DNA of 64,000 nucleotides from DATLSM01 sp035534175 (GTDB lineage Bacteria; Actinomycetota; Thermoleophilia; Solirubrobacterales; 70-9). The stretch covers positions 1-64,000 of the forward strand of contig DATLSM010000030.1 of NCBI GenBank assembly GCA_035534175.1, in the 5' to 3' direction. A program made the position numbers and the translations under genes. Positions 31,970-41,209 of this stretch are shown here, in pieces. The notes below the pieces were generated by a model, which saw only the letters and a program-made list of their open reading frames with translations, was not told the DNA's origin and made no database searches. Each line of letters begins with the position of its first letter. Position 1 is the first letter of the stretch.

Positions 31970-32959
31970 ATGAAGCTGATCATCCAGATCCCCTGCCTGA
32001 ACGAGGAGGAGTCGCTGCCGGCGACGATCGCCGACCTGCCGCGCCGGGTGGAGGGCATCGATCAGATCGAGCTCTTGGTCATCGACGATGGCTCCACCGA
32101 CCGCACGGTCGAGGTCGCCCGGGCCAACGGCGTCGACCACATCATCCGCCTGACCAACAACAAGGGTCTCGCCGCCGGGTTCCAGGCCGGCCTCGACGCC
32201 TGCCTCAAGCTGGGAGCCGACGTGGTCGTCAACACCGACGCCGATAACCAGTACCGCGGCGCCGACATCCCCAAGCTGGTCGCGCCGATCCTCGCCGGGA
32301 AGGCCGACATGGTCGTCGGCGACCGCCAGATCGCCCAGATCCAGCACTTCTCCGGCATGAAGAAGGCCCTGCAACGGCTCGGCAGCTGGGTGGTGCGGCG
32401 GCTCTCGGGGACCGAGATCGCCGATACCACCTCCGGCTTTCGCGCCTACAATCGCGAGGCGGCGCTGGGGCTGCTGGTCGTCGACGAATTCACCTACACC
32501 CTGGAGAGCCTGATCCAGGCCGGCAAGATGCTGGTCGCCGTCGACCAGGTGCAGGTGGGAACCAACCCGCAGACGCGCGAGTCCCGGCTGTTTGACTCCA
32601 ACGGCTCCTACGTGCGCCGCAACGCCCTGGCGATCCTCCGCATCTACGCGCGCTATGAGCCGTTGCGAGTCTTCGCCACCGCGGGGCTGGTGGTCTTCGG
32701 GCTGGCAATCGCCGCCTGGATGCCCTTCCTGCTCGACTGGATCCTGAACGGCAACAGCAACGGGCACATCCAGTCGCTGATCCTCGGTGCCGTGCTGTTC
32801 ATCGCCGCCGTGCAGCTCCTCGCCCTGGGCGTGATCGGCGACCTGCTGGCCGGGCAGCGGGTGATGACCCAGCGGGTATTCGAGCGCGTGCGGCGGGTGG
32901 AGCTGGCGCTCGGCGTCGAGCCCTCCCACTACGAGGCGGGCACCGGGCGGGGGCCTTGA
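31970..32959 (+). CDS. Family 2 glycosyltransferase with membrane anchor
   Basis: 329 residues. The GT-A fold begins MKLIIQIPCLNEEESLPATI, with IDDGSTDRTVEVA and the metal-binding acidic motif NTDADNQY. The C-terminal quarter has two hydrophobic helices (FATAGLVVFGLAIAAW; LILGAVLFIAAVQLLALGVI), as in polyprenyl-phosphate sugar transferases of the DPM1/ArnC group. It probably moves a sugar to a lipid carrier at the inner membrane face. The next gene encodes a flippase-like protein that starts inside its last codons, so both likely act in one surface-glycan pathway. Confidence 0.88.
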   Translation: MKLIIQIPCLNEEESLPATIADLPRRVEGIDQIELLVIDDGSTDRTVEVARANGVDHIIRLTNNKGLAAGFQAGLDACLKLGADVVVNTDADNQYRGADIPKLVAPILAGKADMVVGDRQIAQIQHFSGMKKALQRLGSWVVRRLSGTEIADTTSGFRAYNREAALGLLVVDEFTYTLESLIQAGKMLVAVDQVQVGTNPQTRESRLFDSNGSYVRRNALAILRIYARYEPLRVFATAGLVVFGLAIAAWMPFLLDWILNGNSNGHIQSLILGAVLFIAAVQLLALGVIGDLLAGQRVMTQRVFERVRRVELALGVEPSHYEAGTGRGP

Positions 32960-34422
32960 GCCCGGCGCCCGAGCGGGACCCGGCCACCTCCGCGGAGGCG
33001 CAGAGCTCGGCCGACTACGGCAAGACGGCGAGCTTCCTCGCGGTCGGCGTCGGGCTCACCGGCATCGTCACCTACGCCTACTTCCTGATCGCCTCCCACG
33101 TCCTCTCCAAACCCGACTACGGGCAGATCACGGTGCTCTGGTCGGCGGTCTTCATCACCATCTCCACCCTCTACCGACCGATCGAACAGCTGCTCTCGCG
33201 CCACATCTCCGAGGGCCTGGTCAAGGGGCACTCGGCGGGGCAGCCGATGCGCGTCGCCTCGACGATCCAGTTCGGCCTCTCGCTCTTTTTCACCGTCGCC
33301 GCGCTGGCCCTGCGCGGCCCGATCCAAAATGGCCTGCTGGAGGGAAACGAAGCCCTCTACTGGGTCTTCTTCTCCTCCGTCCTCTTCTATGCCGCCAGCT
33401 ACTTCGCCCGCGGCTTCCTCGCCGGCAGCCAGCGCTTCGGGCTCTTCGTCGCGCTGATCCTCTCCGAATCGTGCTTCCGCACGATCTTCGCCCTGATGGT
33501 CGCGATCGGCATCCTGGGCGGCCAGTCGGCGGTGGCGATCGGGATAACCGCGGCGCCCGCACTGAGCCTGCTGGTGGTCCCCTTCGCCTTACTCCGAGGG
33601 GCAAAACAGGCGACCCGGGAATCGCCCGGGCCGGCCGCAGGCCAGGCGCGGGAGACGGCGGTCGAGGACTCCCAATCGGCCTCCGATCGCAATCTGGGTC
33701 GGGCCCCGGCGCAGGAGGCATTCTCCTTCCGCAAGGGCGGTGGCTTCGCCGCCGCCGTGCTCCTGATCATGTTCAGCGAACAGGCGTTCCTCAACGCCGG
33801 GCCGCTGGTCGTGCGCGCCCTGCAGGGCGCCGCCGCGGCGGGGTTCATCTTCAACGTGCTGATGGTCGCCCGAGCCCCGCTGCAGCTCTTCCAGGCGGTC
33901 TCCACCAGCATCCTCCCCCACCTGACCAAACTTCACACCAGCGGCGGCGAGGAGGGAGAGCGCGAGTTCCACCAAACGGTGCGCATCGTGCTGCTCGGCC
34001 TCCTCGCCTTCACCGCCCTGGCCCTGCTCTTCATGGCGGTCGCCGGGCCGAGGGCGATGCAGATCGCCTTCAGCAAGAAGTTCACCTATAACCGCCAGGG
34101 GCTGCTGCTGGTGACCCTCGGCATGGGGCTCTACCTCTCCTCGGTGACCGTCAACCAGGCCTGCGTCGCGCAGGGACAGGTGCGGCGAGCCGCGCTGCGC
34201 TGGATCAGCTGCGCCGCCCTCTTCATCGGCTGGAACTTCGTGCCGCTGGTGGGCAATGAGTTCCTCCGGGTGGAGGTCGGCTTCCTCCTCGCCGCCGGCG
34301 TTCTCTTCTCCCTTCTCTACTACGTCTATCGCCGCCCGCGCGAGCGCTCCGAGGACCTGGTCGCGCCCGGCTCGCCGCAGGAGCTGGAGGCCCGGCTGGC
34401 GATGATCGACGAGAACGTCTGA
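32956..34422 (+). CDS. Flippase-like polysaccharide export membrane protein
   Basis: 488 residues with about twelve hydrophobic segments (FLAVGVGLTGIVTYAYFLIA; AAVLLIMFSEQAFLNAGPLVV), resembling the MOP/PST flippases (Wzx/RfbX). A hydrophilic loop near residue 215-250 separates two six-helix halves. It starts at TTG 32956 overlapping the glycosyltransferase stop. Substrate unknown; a lipid-linked glycan is likely from its partner. Weakly conserved residues make a finer family call unsafe. Confidence 0.82.
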   Translation: MSPAPERDPATSAEAQSSADYGKTASFLAVGVGLTGIVTYAYFLIASHVLSKPDYGQITVLWSAVFITISTLYRPIEQLLSRHISEGLVKGHSAGQPMRVASTIQFGLSLFFTVAALALRGPIQNGLLEGNEALYWVFFSSVLFYAASYFARGFLAGSQRFGLFVALILSESCFRTIFALMVAIGILGGQSAVAIGITAAPALSLLVVPFALLRGAKQATRESPGPAAGQARETAVEDSQSASDRNLGRAPAQEAFSFRKGGGFAAAVLLIMFSEQAFLNAGPLVVRALQGAAAAGFIFNVLMVARAPLQLFQAVSTSILPHLTKLHTSGGEEGEREFHQTVRIVLLGLLAFTALALLFMAVAGPRAMQIAFSKKFTYNRQGLLLVTLGMGLYLSSVTVNQACVAQGQVRRAALRWISCAALFIGWNFVPLVGNEFLRVEVGFLLAAGVLFSLLYYVYRRPRERSEDLVAPGSPQELEARLAMIDENV

Positions 34423-34432
34423 TTCAGCTCTC

Positions 34433-34487
34433 GCGCGGGGGCCCGCTGCAGCCTGGCGGTCTCGCACCCCGCAGGGGCTGGCCGCGC
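34433..34487. terminator. Structured gap between convergent flippase and rpe genes
   Basis: Outer arms GCGCGG (34433-34438) and CCGCGC (34482-34487) enclose smaller hairpins such as CCCC-GCA-GGGG. A TTT run follows on the plus strand. Candidate terminator for the flippase operon. Confidence 0.35.
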
Positions 34488-34488
34488 T

Positions 34489-35166
34489 TTAACTGATCGC
34501 GGCGAGGATTTCCTCGTAGGCGGATCCCGGATCGGGCGCGGTGAAGATCGCCGAGCCGGCGACGAAGAGGGAGGCGCCCGCCGCGGCCATCGGGCCGGCG
34601 GTGGTCGCGTCTATGCCCCCGTCCACCTCGATTTTGGCCCCCCCGACCAGCGGGGTGAGACGGGTCACCTTCTGCGGGGAGGACCGGATGAAGGCCTGGC
34701 CTCCCCAGCCGGGATTGACCGTCATGCAGAGGACGAGGTCGGCGAATCCCGCCAGCTCGGCGAGGGCCTCGACCGGCGTGCCGGGGTTGATCGCCACCCC
34801 GGCGAGGCAGCCGAGGCCGCGAATCGCGCCCAGGGTGCGGTTGGCGTGGGGCGTCGCCTCGGCATGAAAGGTGATCGAGTCGGCGCCGGCCTGGGCAAAG
34901 GCCTCGATCTGGCGCTCGGGGGCCTCGATCATCAGGTGGACGTCGACCGCGCCGCCCGCCGCGTGCACCTGGTCGGCGATCGCCCCGGCGATCAGCGGTC
35001 CGATCGTGATCGGCGGGACGAAGTGACCGTCCATCACGTCCACATGGATCACCCGTGCCCCGGCGTCCATCACCTCGGCGACCTGGCTGCCCAGGCGCGA
35101 GAAGTCGGCCGAGAGAATCGATGGGGCGACCTGGGGAGAGCCGAGCAAGTCCCTCATCGCCTGCAC
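34489..35166 (-). CDS. rpe: Ribulose-phosphate 3-epimerase
   Basis: Interconverts ribulose-5-P and xylulose-5-P in the pentose-phosphate pathway. 225 residues, TIM barrel: APSILSADFSRLG, HVDVMDGHFVPPIT (metal His and Asp), MTVNPGWGGQAFI and VDGGIDATTAG near the end. It is the last gene of a run that also holds rsmB and fmt, an order common in actinobacteria. Confidence 0.96.
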   Translation of the reverse strand: MQAMRDLLGSPQVAPSILSADFSRLGSQVAEVMDAGARVIHVDVMDGHFVPPITIGPLIAGAIADQVHAAGGAVDVHLMIEAPERQIEAFAQAGADSITFHAEATPHANRTLGAIRGLGCLAGVAINPGTPVEALAELAGFADLVLCMTVNPGWGGQAFIRSSPQKVTRLTPLVGGAKIEVDGGIDATTAGPMAAAGASLFVAGSAIFTAPDPGSAYEEILAAIS

Positions 35167-35406
35167 TCACACCGGCCGGAGCATCGACGCACCGCAGGTC
35201 TGACACTGCATGTCCTCGGTGTGGCTCATCCTGGCGATCGTCTGGTGTTCGCCGCAGTTGGGGCACTGGGAAACCAACTCAAAGCGGCGCAGACAGTACA
35301 CGCAGCGAAAGCGGCCCGGGAGCTGCGTCGGACGCAGCCACGGCTCGCCGCAGCCCGGGCACGGCGCCCGCCGCAGGGGGCTGTCGCGCTCACCAACCTC
35401 ACTCAT
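35167..35406 (-). CDS. Small protein with four CxxC zinc motifs
   Basis: 79 residues with four Cys pairs: CPGC, CVYC, CPNC and CQTC. These would make two zinc ribbons. It has no other domain and no membrane segment. The stop abuts the rpe start and its start overlaps the rsmB stop, so it is cotranslated with them. I do not know a named family; nucleic-acid or rRNA binding is a reasonable guess from the neighbour rsmB. Confidence 0.8.
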   Translation of the reverse strand: MSEVGERDSPLRRAPCPGCGEPWLRPTQLPGRFRCVYCLRRFELVSQCPNCGEHQTIARMSHTEDMQCQTCGASMLRPV

Positions 35407-36842
35407 CGCGCTCCATCATTGCGCTTCAGGCGGCAGATGAAGAAACCGGTGGTGCGATCGCGGTCGGGGCAAAGCTGAAGGCAGCGCCGATCGAGGGGGG
35501 AGGCCAGGCCCGGGGCCCGGGCGCCGAGGTCCTCGACCTCAAGCGGCGGGGCCTCGCCGGCCCGCGAGGCCCCGAGCAGGGCGGAGATCTGATCCTCGTT
35601 CTCCCGGCGCGAGATCGTGCAGGTGGAGTAAACGAGAACGCCGCCCGGCCTCAGAGCCCGCGCGGCGCCCGCCAGCGCCAGGCGCTGCATCTCGGCGAGC
35701 CGCTCGATCGCCCGCGGCGACTTGCGCCAGCGCGCGTCGGGCCTGGAGGCCAGAGCGCCGAGGTCCGAGCAGGGGGCGTCGAGGAGCACCCGGTCAAATC
35801 CCGGCGCGATCTCCAGCTCGGTGGCGTCGGCCTCGATCACGGTGACGCTGCGCAGGTCAAGCCGCACCGCCTGGGCGGCGACCTGCGCGGCGCGGGCGCC
35901 GTCGCGCTCGAGCGAGACCACCTCGCCGCGATCGCCCATCCGGGCGGCGATCTGGCCGGTCTTAATCCCCGGGCCGGCGCAGAGGTCGAGGACCTGCTCG
36001 CCGCCCCGCGGGTCGAGCACCTCGACCACGGCGGCGGAGCCCCGGCTCTGGGGAGTCAGCCTGCCCTCCTCGACCAGGGCGCTCAGCCGATCCCCGCCCC
36101 GCCCCTCAAGGACAATCGTCTCGGCCGCCCCCAGCGGCCACCCGGCCCGCGCCGCCCGGGCCCCGATTCCCGCCTCGGCCAGCTCGCCCAGCAAAAGCTC
36201 GCGCGCCGAGAGATCGGCGGCCCCTCGCTCGCCGCTGTGGGGACCGGCATCCGCGCGCGGGGAGCCAGAGGCGGCGGTTGTGTAGGCAACCTCGGCCGGC
36301 TCGTTGCAGGCCCCAAGCAGCGAGCGCGCGGCCTCGGGCCCCAGCTCACGCCACCACATTCGCGCCAGCCAGAGCGGCGCCGAGTGGGCGATGGCCGCCG
36401 TCTCGGGGGTGGAGTCCTGCCCCAGCAGCGCTTGGCCGAGCGACCTTCGCTCGCGCGAGGCCCGCCGCAGCACGGCGTTCACCAGGCCCGCGGCGTGGGC
36501 GGCGCCGGCGCGCTTGACCAGCTCCACCGCCTGGTCCACCGCGGCGTGGTCGGGGGTCGCGTCGGCGAACAGCAGCTCGTAGAGCCCGAGGCGCAGACCG
36601 GCCAGCACCGGCGGGTCGATCAGCCCGAGGCCCCGATCGCAGAGGCGCTCGATCGCGGCATCGCTGGTCCCCCGCCGCTGCACCGCGCCGTAGGCCAGAC
36701 GCTGCGCCTGAGCGCGCTGGCGCCCGGCGAGCCCCTCCCTCTCCGCCGCCTGGCGAAAGGCGAGCTCGGTGTGGGCGCCGTCCTCAAAGGTTGCCCGGAT
36801 CACCGCGAAGGCCAGGGCCCTGGCGGGGGAGGGATCGCTCAC
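35403..36842 (-). CDS. rsmB: 16S rRNA (cytosine967-C5)-methyltransferase
   Basis: About 479 residues. N-terminal NusB-like RNA-binding domain (ARALAFAVIRATFEDGAH, then AYGAVQRRGTSDAAIERL). C-terminal Rossmann methyltransferase: VLDLCAGPGIKTGQIA, LLDAPCSDLGALASRPD (PC motif) and VLVYSTCTISRREN (TC motif, catalytic Cys). I start at GTG 36842; a GTG at 36932 overlaps the end of fmt and would add 30 residues of low conservation. It follows fmt, as in many bacteria. Confidence 0.93.
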   Translation of the reverse strand: MSDPSPARALAFAVIRATFEDGAHTELAFRQAAEREGLAGRQRAQAQRLAYGAVQRRGTSDAAIERLCDRGLGLIDPPVLAGLRLGLYELLFADATPDHAAVDQAVELVKRAGAAHAAGLVNAVLRRASRERRSLGQALLGQDSTPETAAIAHSAPLWLARMWWRELGPEAARSLLGACNEPAEVAYTTAASGSPRADAGPHSGERGAADLSARELLLGELAEAGIGARAARAGWPLGAAETIVLEGRGGDRLSALVEEGRLTPQSRGSAAVVEVLDPRGGEQVLDLCAGPGIKTGQIAARMGDRGEVVSLERDGARAAQVAAQAVRLDLRSVTVIEADATELEIAPGFDRVLLDAPCSDLGALASRPDARWRKSPRAIERLAEMQRLALAGAARALRPGGVLVYSTCTISRRENEDQISALLGASRAGEAPPLEVEDLGARAPGLASPLDRRCLQLCPDRDRTTGFFICRLKRNDGAR

Positions 36843-36906
36843 CGCGCCGAGTCGCGCTGGGTTCGCCGCGCCGGGCGCCCGACTCCGGAGCTGGCGATCG
36901 CCGGGC

Positions 36907-37812
36907 TCATAGCTTGGGCAACTGGTGTCCACGCAGGAAGGCGTCGGCGGACATCGGCTTGCCGCCCTGGGGCTGGACCACTTCCAGCCGCAGGGTTCCC
37001 CGGCCGCAGCCGAGCAGGAGCACGCCCCATTCGGCCTTCACCTCACCGGCCCTCACCCCGACCTCCACCGGGCGTGCCCGGCGCACCCCCAGTCGCTGGC
37101 CGCCGGCCAGCTCCAGATAGGCGCCGATATGGGGGGTCAGCGCGCGCACCGTGCGGGCCAGCTGCTTGGCCGGAAGCGCCGGGTCGAGCCGGCGCTCGCG
37201 GGCCTCGATCTTCTCCGCGTAGGTCGCCCGCTCCTCGTCTTGCTCCTCAAACACAAGGCGCCCCTGGGCCTGGAGCTCGAGCGCCCGCGCCGCCAGCTCC
37301 CCGCCGAGCCCGGCCAGCCGCGCGCAGAGGGCGGCGAAGTCCTCGTCGGGGCCGATCGGGGTCTCCTCCCTCAGGGCGAGCGGGCCGGAGTCAAGCCCGG
37401 CGCTCAGGCGCATGATGCTCACCCCGGTCTGGGCGTCGCCGGCCATGATCGCCCGCTCGATCGGCGCCGCCCCGCGCCAGCGGGGCAGGAGCGAGGGATG
37501 GACGTTTAGCATCGGCAGCTCAGAGAGCAACGGCTCGCGGATCAGCTGGCCGAAGGCGCAGAGCACGGCCGCCTCGGGCCCGGCGGAGCGGATTCGCCCC
37601 CGCGCCTCGGCGGAGTTCACGTCGCCGCTCTGCAGCAGCTCGATCCCCAGCTCCCGCGCCGCGGTGGCCACCGGGGGCGCCTGGACCTGCCTGCCCCGGC
37701 CCCGCCTGCTATCAGGTGGGGTGACGGCCAAAAGCGGGCGGCGCGAGGTCTGGGCCAGGCCGCGCAGCACCGTCGCGGCGAAACTCGAGGTGCCGAGAAA
37801 AACGACGTTCAT
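36907..37812 (-). CDS. fmt: Methionyl-tRNA formyltransferase
   Basis: Formylates initiator Met-tRNA using 10-formyl-THF. 301 residues: MNVVFLGTSSFAATVLRGL, the catalytic segment PMLNVHPSLLPRWRGAAP (Asn and His), IMRLSAGLDSGPLALREETP, and a C-terminal OB-like domain. It lies between def and rsmB, the classic def-fmt pair. Confidence 0.96.
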   Translation of the reverse strand: MNVVFLGTSSFAATVLRGLAQTSRRPLLAVTPPDSRRGRGRQVQAPPVATAARELGIELLQSGDVNSAEARGRIRSAGPEAAVLCAFGQLIREPLLSELPMLNVHPSLLPRWRGAAPIERAIMAGDAQTGVSIMRLSAGLDSGPLALREETPIGPDEDFAALCARLAGLGGELAARALELQAQGRLVFEEQDEERATYAEKIEARERRLDPALPAKQLARTVRALTPHIGAYLELAGGQRLGVRRARPVEVGVRAGEVKAEWGVLLLGCGRGTLRLEVVQPQGGKPMSADAFLRGHQLPKL

Positions 37813-37896
37813 CTAGGCGACCGCGCGGGGGCGGAGGGAGAGAGCGGGGGCCGGGGGTTTGAAACCGTGTCGGATGGCGCCCTCACTCCGCGCTCT

Positions 37897-38532
37897 TCAG
37901 GGATCAGATCTCGGCTCTCGGTGCTCGCCCGCCTCCTCGCCCTCCTCCAGCGGCGGACTGTAGCTCTCCCCCTCGCGCAGCGCCCGCAGCGCACCCTTTC
38001 GCTGCTCGCGGCTGGCGCGATCGAGGATCAGCACCCCGTCGAGGTGGTCGATCTCGTGCTGGAGGACCCGCGCCTCAAGGCCCGAGGCCTCGAGCACCAC
38101 CGGCTCCCCGGCGCCGTCGCGGCCCAAGACCCGCGCGTGCAGGGGACGCTCGACGTCCATCGAGACCCGCGGCAGGCTGAGGCAGCCCTCCTCGGCGACG
38201 GCGGCCTCGGGCGAGAGCCACTCCGCCACGGGGTTGATCAGCGCCGAGGGCTCGCTGTCGGGGCCGGCCTGGAAGACGAGGACCCGGCGCAGGATCCCGA
38301 GCTGGGTCGCGGCCAGGCCAACCCCCATGCCGTCGCGCATGATCGCGATCATCCGCTCCACCTCGGCCCGCAGCTCGGGGCCGAACTTAACCACCTCCGA
38401 GGCCCTGCTCTTGAGCACCGGGTCACCGAACTTGACCACCAGGGCGAGAGCCGCTTCGCGGCGCTCGCGCCGCTCGGCCCCGATCTCCTCCTGCTCCTGG
38501 TTCTCGACTTCCAGCGCCTGTTCTTCGCTCAC
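37897..38532 (-). CDS. def: Peptide deformylase with acidic N-terminal extension
   Basis: Removes the formyl group from new proteins. 211 residues from GTG 38532. Motif 1 GVGLAATQLGI, motif 2 EEGCLSLP (Cys metal ligand) and motif 3 QHEIDHLDGVL (two His and Glu) are intact. About 25 residues of Glu/Gln-rich sequence come before the domain start VVKFGDPVLKSRA, and there is an acidic tail. TACAAT lies seven bases before the GTG, one of the best -10 matches in the window, so def can be transcribed separately from priA. Confidence 0.94.
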   Translation of the reverse strand: MSEEQALEVENQEQEEIGAERRERREAALALVVKFGDPVLKSRASEVVKFGPELRAEVERMIAIMRDGMGVGLAATQLGILRRVLVFQAGPDSEPSALINPVAEWLSPEAAVAEEGCLSLPRVSMDVERPLHARVLGRDGAGEPVVLEASGLEARVLQHEIDHLDGVLILDRASREQRKGALRALREGESYSPPLEEGEEAGEHREPRSDP

Positions 38533-38539
38533 CCGATCG

Positions 38540-38545
38540 ATTGTA
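38540..38545 (-). promoter_or_regulatory. Leaderless-type -10 of def
   Basis: TACAAT, seven bases (CGATCGG) before the GTG at 38532. No clear -35 at the normal distance. Confidence 0.65.
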
Positions 38546-38645
38546 TGGATCGCCCCGCCGCCGGCGCGATCGGACCTCGACTCACCGGGCAAGGGGAAAC
38601 GCGAGGCCAGCGGCAGGGGAGGGTTGGGGGCCTGCGATCGCCCCC

Positions 38646-40622
38646 CTACTGGGGATCGATATCGACCCCGATCGAGACGTCCCGCAGCGAGCGCTCGGCG
38701 GCCAGGCGCTCGACCACGGTGCGGATCGCGGCGATCGTGCCCTGGCGATCGATGGCCTTCATCAACAGCCGGCGGCGGTGGCGGTTGCGGACGCGAAACA
38801 TCGGCGCCGGCCCGAGCAGCTCGGTGTCCTGGGGGAGCGCGGCGCCCAGCTGCGCGGCGAGCCGGGTGGAGACCTCCTCGACCCGCCCCTCGCTCTCGCC
38901 GGCCAGCCCGATCCGGGCCAGATGGGAGAAGGGCGGGTAGCGGAGCGAGCGGCGGCGGAGCAACTCGCCGGCCAGGAATCCGGCGGCGTCGTGGCGGGAG
39001 GCGTGGTCGATGCTGGCGGCCAGCGGAGCGACGGTCTGGACGATCACCTCCCCCCCGGCCTCCCCCCGCCCGCTGCGCCCGGCGAGCTGAGCGACCATGG
39101 CGAAGGTCCGCTCCTCGGCGCGGAAGTCGGGGAAGCGCAGGGTCGCGTCGGCATCGAGGATCGCGCTCAGGGTCACCTCGGGGAAGTCGTGGCCCTTGGC
39201 GACCATCTGGGTTCCGACCAGCACCCCGCTCGCCGCAGTGGCGAAGCCCTCGAGGATCTCGGCGTGGGAGCCGCGCCCGGCGGCGGTATCGGAGTCGAAG
39301 CGAAAGACGGGCATCGGCGCCAGGCGCTGGCGCAGAAGCGCCTCGATCCGCTCCGTGCCGGCCCCGGCGCGCGACAGCGTGGTGGAGCCGCACTCACCGC
39401 AGGCGCCGGGCAGCGACTCGGCGTGGGCGCAGTGGTGGCAGAGGAGGCGGCCGCTGTGGCGGTGGACGATCAGCGAGACGTCGCAGTTGGGGCAGTCCCA
39501 GTGGTGCCCGCATGATCGGCAGGTGAGCCAGGGGGCAAAGCCGCGCCGGTTGATCATCACGATCGCCTTGGTCCCCGCCCGGCGCACCTCCTCCAGCGCC
39601 TCCCAGGTGGCCCCGTGCAGGGGGCCCGAGCGCGGATCGGCCGAGCGCATATCAAGCACCTCGACCGGCGGCAGGCGGAGGCCGTCGACCCGGCGCGGCA
39701 GCTCCAGGCGCGGCAGCGCCAGCCAGGACTCGGGCCTGGGCGTCGCGGTGCCGGCGAGGAGCACGGCGCCACAGCCGGCGGCGCGGCGACGAGCGACCTC
39801 GCGGGCGTCATAGCTCGGGTCGCCCTCCTGCTTGTAGGAGGGGTCGTGCTCCTCGTCGATCACGATCAGGCCGAGGTCACGCACCGGGGCAAAGACGGCC
39901 GAACGCGGGCCGACGCAGACGCTCGCCTCACCGCTGCGCAGCCGCCGCCACTCATCCCCGCGCTGACCCTCGGTGAGGGCCGAGTGCAGGACCGCGAAGC
40001 GGTCCCCGAGCCGGGCGCGGAAGCGGGAGACGGCCTGCGGGGCGAGGCCGATCTCGGGAACGAGGACGATCGCCCCCCTCCCCTGGGCCAGCGCCGCCTC
40101 AACCGCCGCCAGGTAGACCTCGGTCTTGCCCGATCCGGTGACCCCGTGCAGGAGCAGCTCGCGATCGGCCCCCGCCGTCCCCCCCAGCGACGCGGCTATC
40201 TCCTCCACGGCGCGCGCCTGCTCGGGAAGGAGCCGCGGCGGCTGCTCCGCGCCCAGCGCGACCCCCGGCAGCTTGACCCGCGGCCGGATCCGTCGCTTGC
40301 GCACCCCGGCTCCGGGTGGGAGCACCAGCCGCAGGCCGCGGGAGGGAGTGGAGCAGTACTCGCGCGCGACCCACAGGCCGAGACTCACCAGCTCGGGCGG
40401 CACTCCCGTCTCCATCGCCTCGATCGGCTCGGCCAGGCGCTCTGGCGGCAGCTCGGAGGACTCGGCCAGCTCGACCACGACCCCGAGGACGCGCCGGCGG
40501 CCAAAGGGCACTCGGACCACGCTCCCCACCACCACGTCGGCCATCTCGGCTGGCAGCCGGTAGTCGAACGGCCCGCGCAGGGCGCGGGCGGTTGTCAGCG
40601 GCTCGACCTTGGCGATCGACAC
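38646..40622 (-). CDS. priA: Primosomal replication protein PriA
   Basis: Restarts stalled forks. About 658 residues from GTG 40622. The N-terminal DNA-binding part is followed by helicase motifs: GVTGSGKTEVYLAAVE, DEEHDPSYKQEG and GTATPRPESW. The zinc site has paired Cys (CRSCGHHWDCPNC; CHHCAHAESLPGACGECG), then TERIEALLRQRL and VGTQMVAKGHDFPEVTL. An upstream start at 40745 would run over the divergent PH gene. First gene of the run priA-def-fmt-rsmB-rpe. Confidence 0.94.
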   Translation of the reverse strand: MSIAKVEPLTTARALRGPFDYRLPAEMADVVVGSVVRVPFGRRRVLGVVVELAESSELPPERLAEPIEAMETGVPPELVSLGLWVAREYCSTPSRGLRLVLPPGAGVRKRRIRPRVKLPGVALGAEQPPRLLPEQARAVEEIAASLGGTAGADRELLLHGVTGSGKTEVYLAAVEAALAQGRGAIVLVPEIGLAPQAVSRFRARLGDRFAVLHSALTEGQRGDEWRRLRSGEASVCVGPRSAVFAPVRDLGLIVIDEEHDPSYKQEGDPSYDAREVARRRAAGCGAVLLAGTATPRPESWLALPRLELPRRVDGLRLPPVEVLDMRSADPRSGPLHGATWEALEEVRRAGTKAIVMINRRGFAPWLTCRSCGHHWDCPNCDVSLIVHRHSGRLLCHHCAHAESLPGACGECGSTTLSRAGAGTERIEALLRQRLAPMPVFRFDSDTAAGRGSHAEILEGFATAASGVLVGTQMVAKGHDFPEVTLSAILDADATLRFPDFRAEERTFAMVAQLAGRSGRGEAGGEVIVQTVAPLAASIDHASRHDAAGFLAGELLRRRSLRYPPFSHLARIGLAGESEGRVEEVSTRLAAQLGAALPQDTELLGPAPMFRVRNRHRRRLLMKAIDRQGTIAAIRTVVERLAAERSLRDVSIGVDIDPQ

Positions 40623-40628
40623 CCGCCG

Positions 40629-40634
40629 ACGGTA
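40629..40634 (-). promoter_or_regulatory. Leaderless-type -10 of priA
   Basis: TACCGT, six bases (CGGCGG) before the GTG at 40622. Confidence 0.55.
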
Positions 40635-40738
40635 TGGAGGGGGGCGGACGCCGCGGGTATGCTCAGCCTCCGTGCGCCGCAGCGAGCGAATATCGGCATC
40701 CGATACTGCCTGAGCGAGCGAGGGCGAACCGCTCTGCA

Positions 40739-41209
40739 ATGACAAGCTTCATCCTCAGCCCCGGAGAGCAGGTGATCTTCCAAGGCCACCCCTCCTGGCG
40801 GGCGCTCCTCGGTTTCTACCTGAAGGGAATCCTGATCGCAGCAATCGCCGGAGTGGTGGTCAAGCTGCTGGGCGGGGGCAGCGGCGAGGTCTTCCTCGTG
40901 ATCTTGGTCCTGATCGCGCTGGCGGCGATGATCGGCTTCCTGCGGCGGATGGCGACCACCTACACGATCACCAGCCGCCGTCTCAACATCCGGCGCGGGG
41001 TCTTCTCGCGCGAGATCCAGGAGACGCGGCTGGAACGGGTCCAAAACGTCAACTACAGCCAGAACCTCTACCAGCGCCTGATGCGGATCGGCGACGTCGA
41101 CTTCGACACCGCGGCGAGCGAGGACTACGACTTCGTCTTCGTCGGCGTGGCCGACCCCGGGATGGTCGTTCACCGGGTCGATCAGGCGACCGGCGCGAGG
41201 ATCGCCTGA
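40739..41209 (+). CDS. PH-domain (bPH2/YdbT-like) membrane protein
   Basis: 156 residues. FYLKGILIAAIAGVVVKLLG and VFLVILVLIALAAMIGFL are two membrane helices. The following soluble part TYTITSRRLNIRRGVFSREI with VQNVNYSQNLYQRLMRIGDV is the conserved bacterial PH-like domain. Function unknown, usually a membrane-associated scaffold. It is alone, divergent from priA and convergent with metK. The in-frame reading further upstream (to 40316) lies opposite priA and is discounted. Confidence 0.85.
   Translation: MTSFILSPGEQVIFQGHPSWRALLGFYLKGILIAAIAGVVVKLLGGGSGEVFLVILVLIALAAMIGFLRRMATTYTITSRRLNIRRGVFSREIQETRLERVQNVNYSQNLYQRLMRIGDVDFDTAASEDYDFVFVGVADPGMVVHRVDQATGARIA

Noticed and set aside
37897..39393. 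A 498-residue deformylase fusion
   Set aside because: The first 280 residues are the antisense-frame shadow of priA; the true domain starts near GTG 38532 behind a good -10.
40316..40738. N-terminal extension of the PH-domain protein
   Set aside because: The upstream reading is Arg/Pro/Ala-rich and lies opposite priA; the domain begins at ATG 40739.
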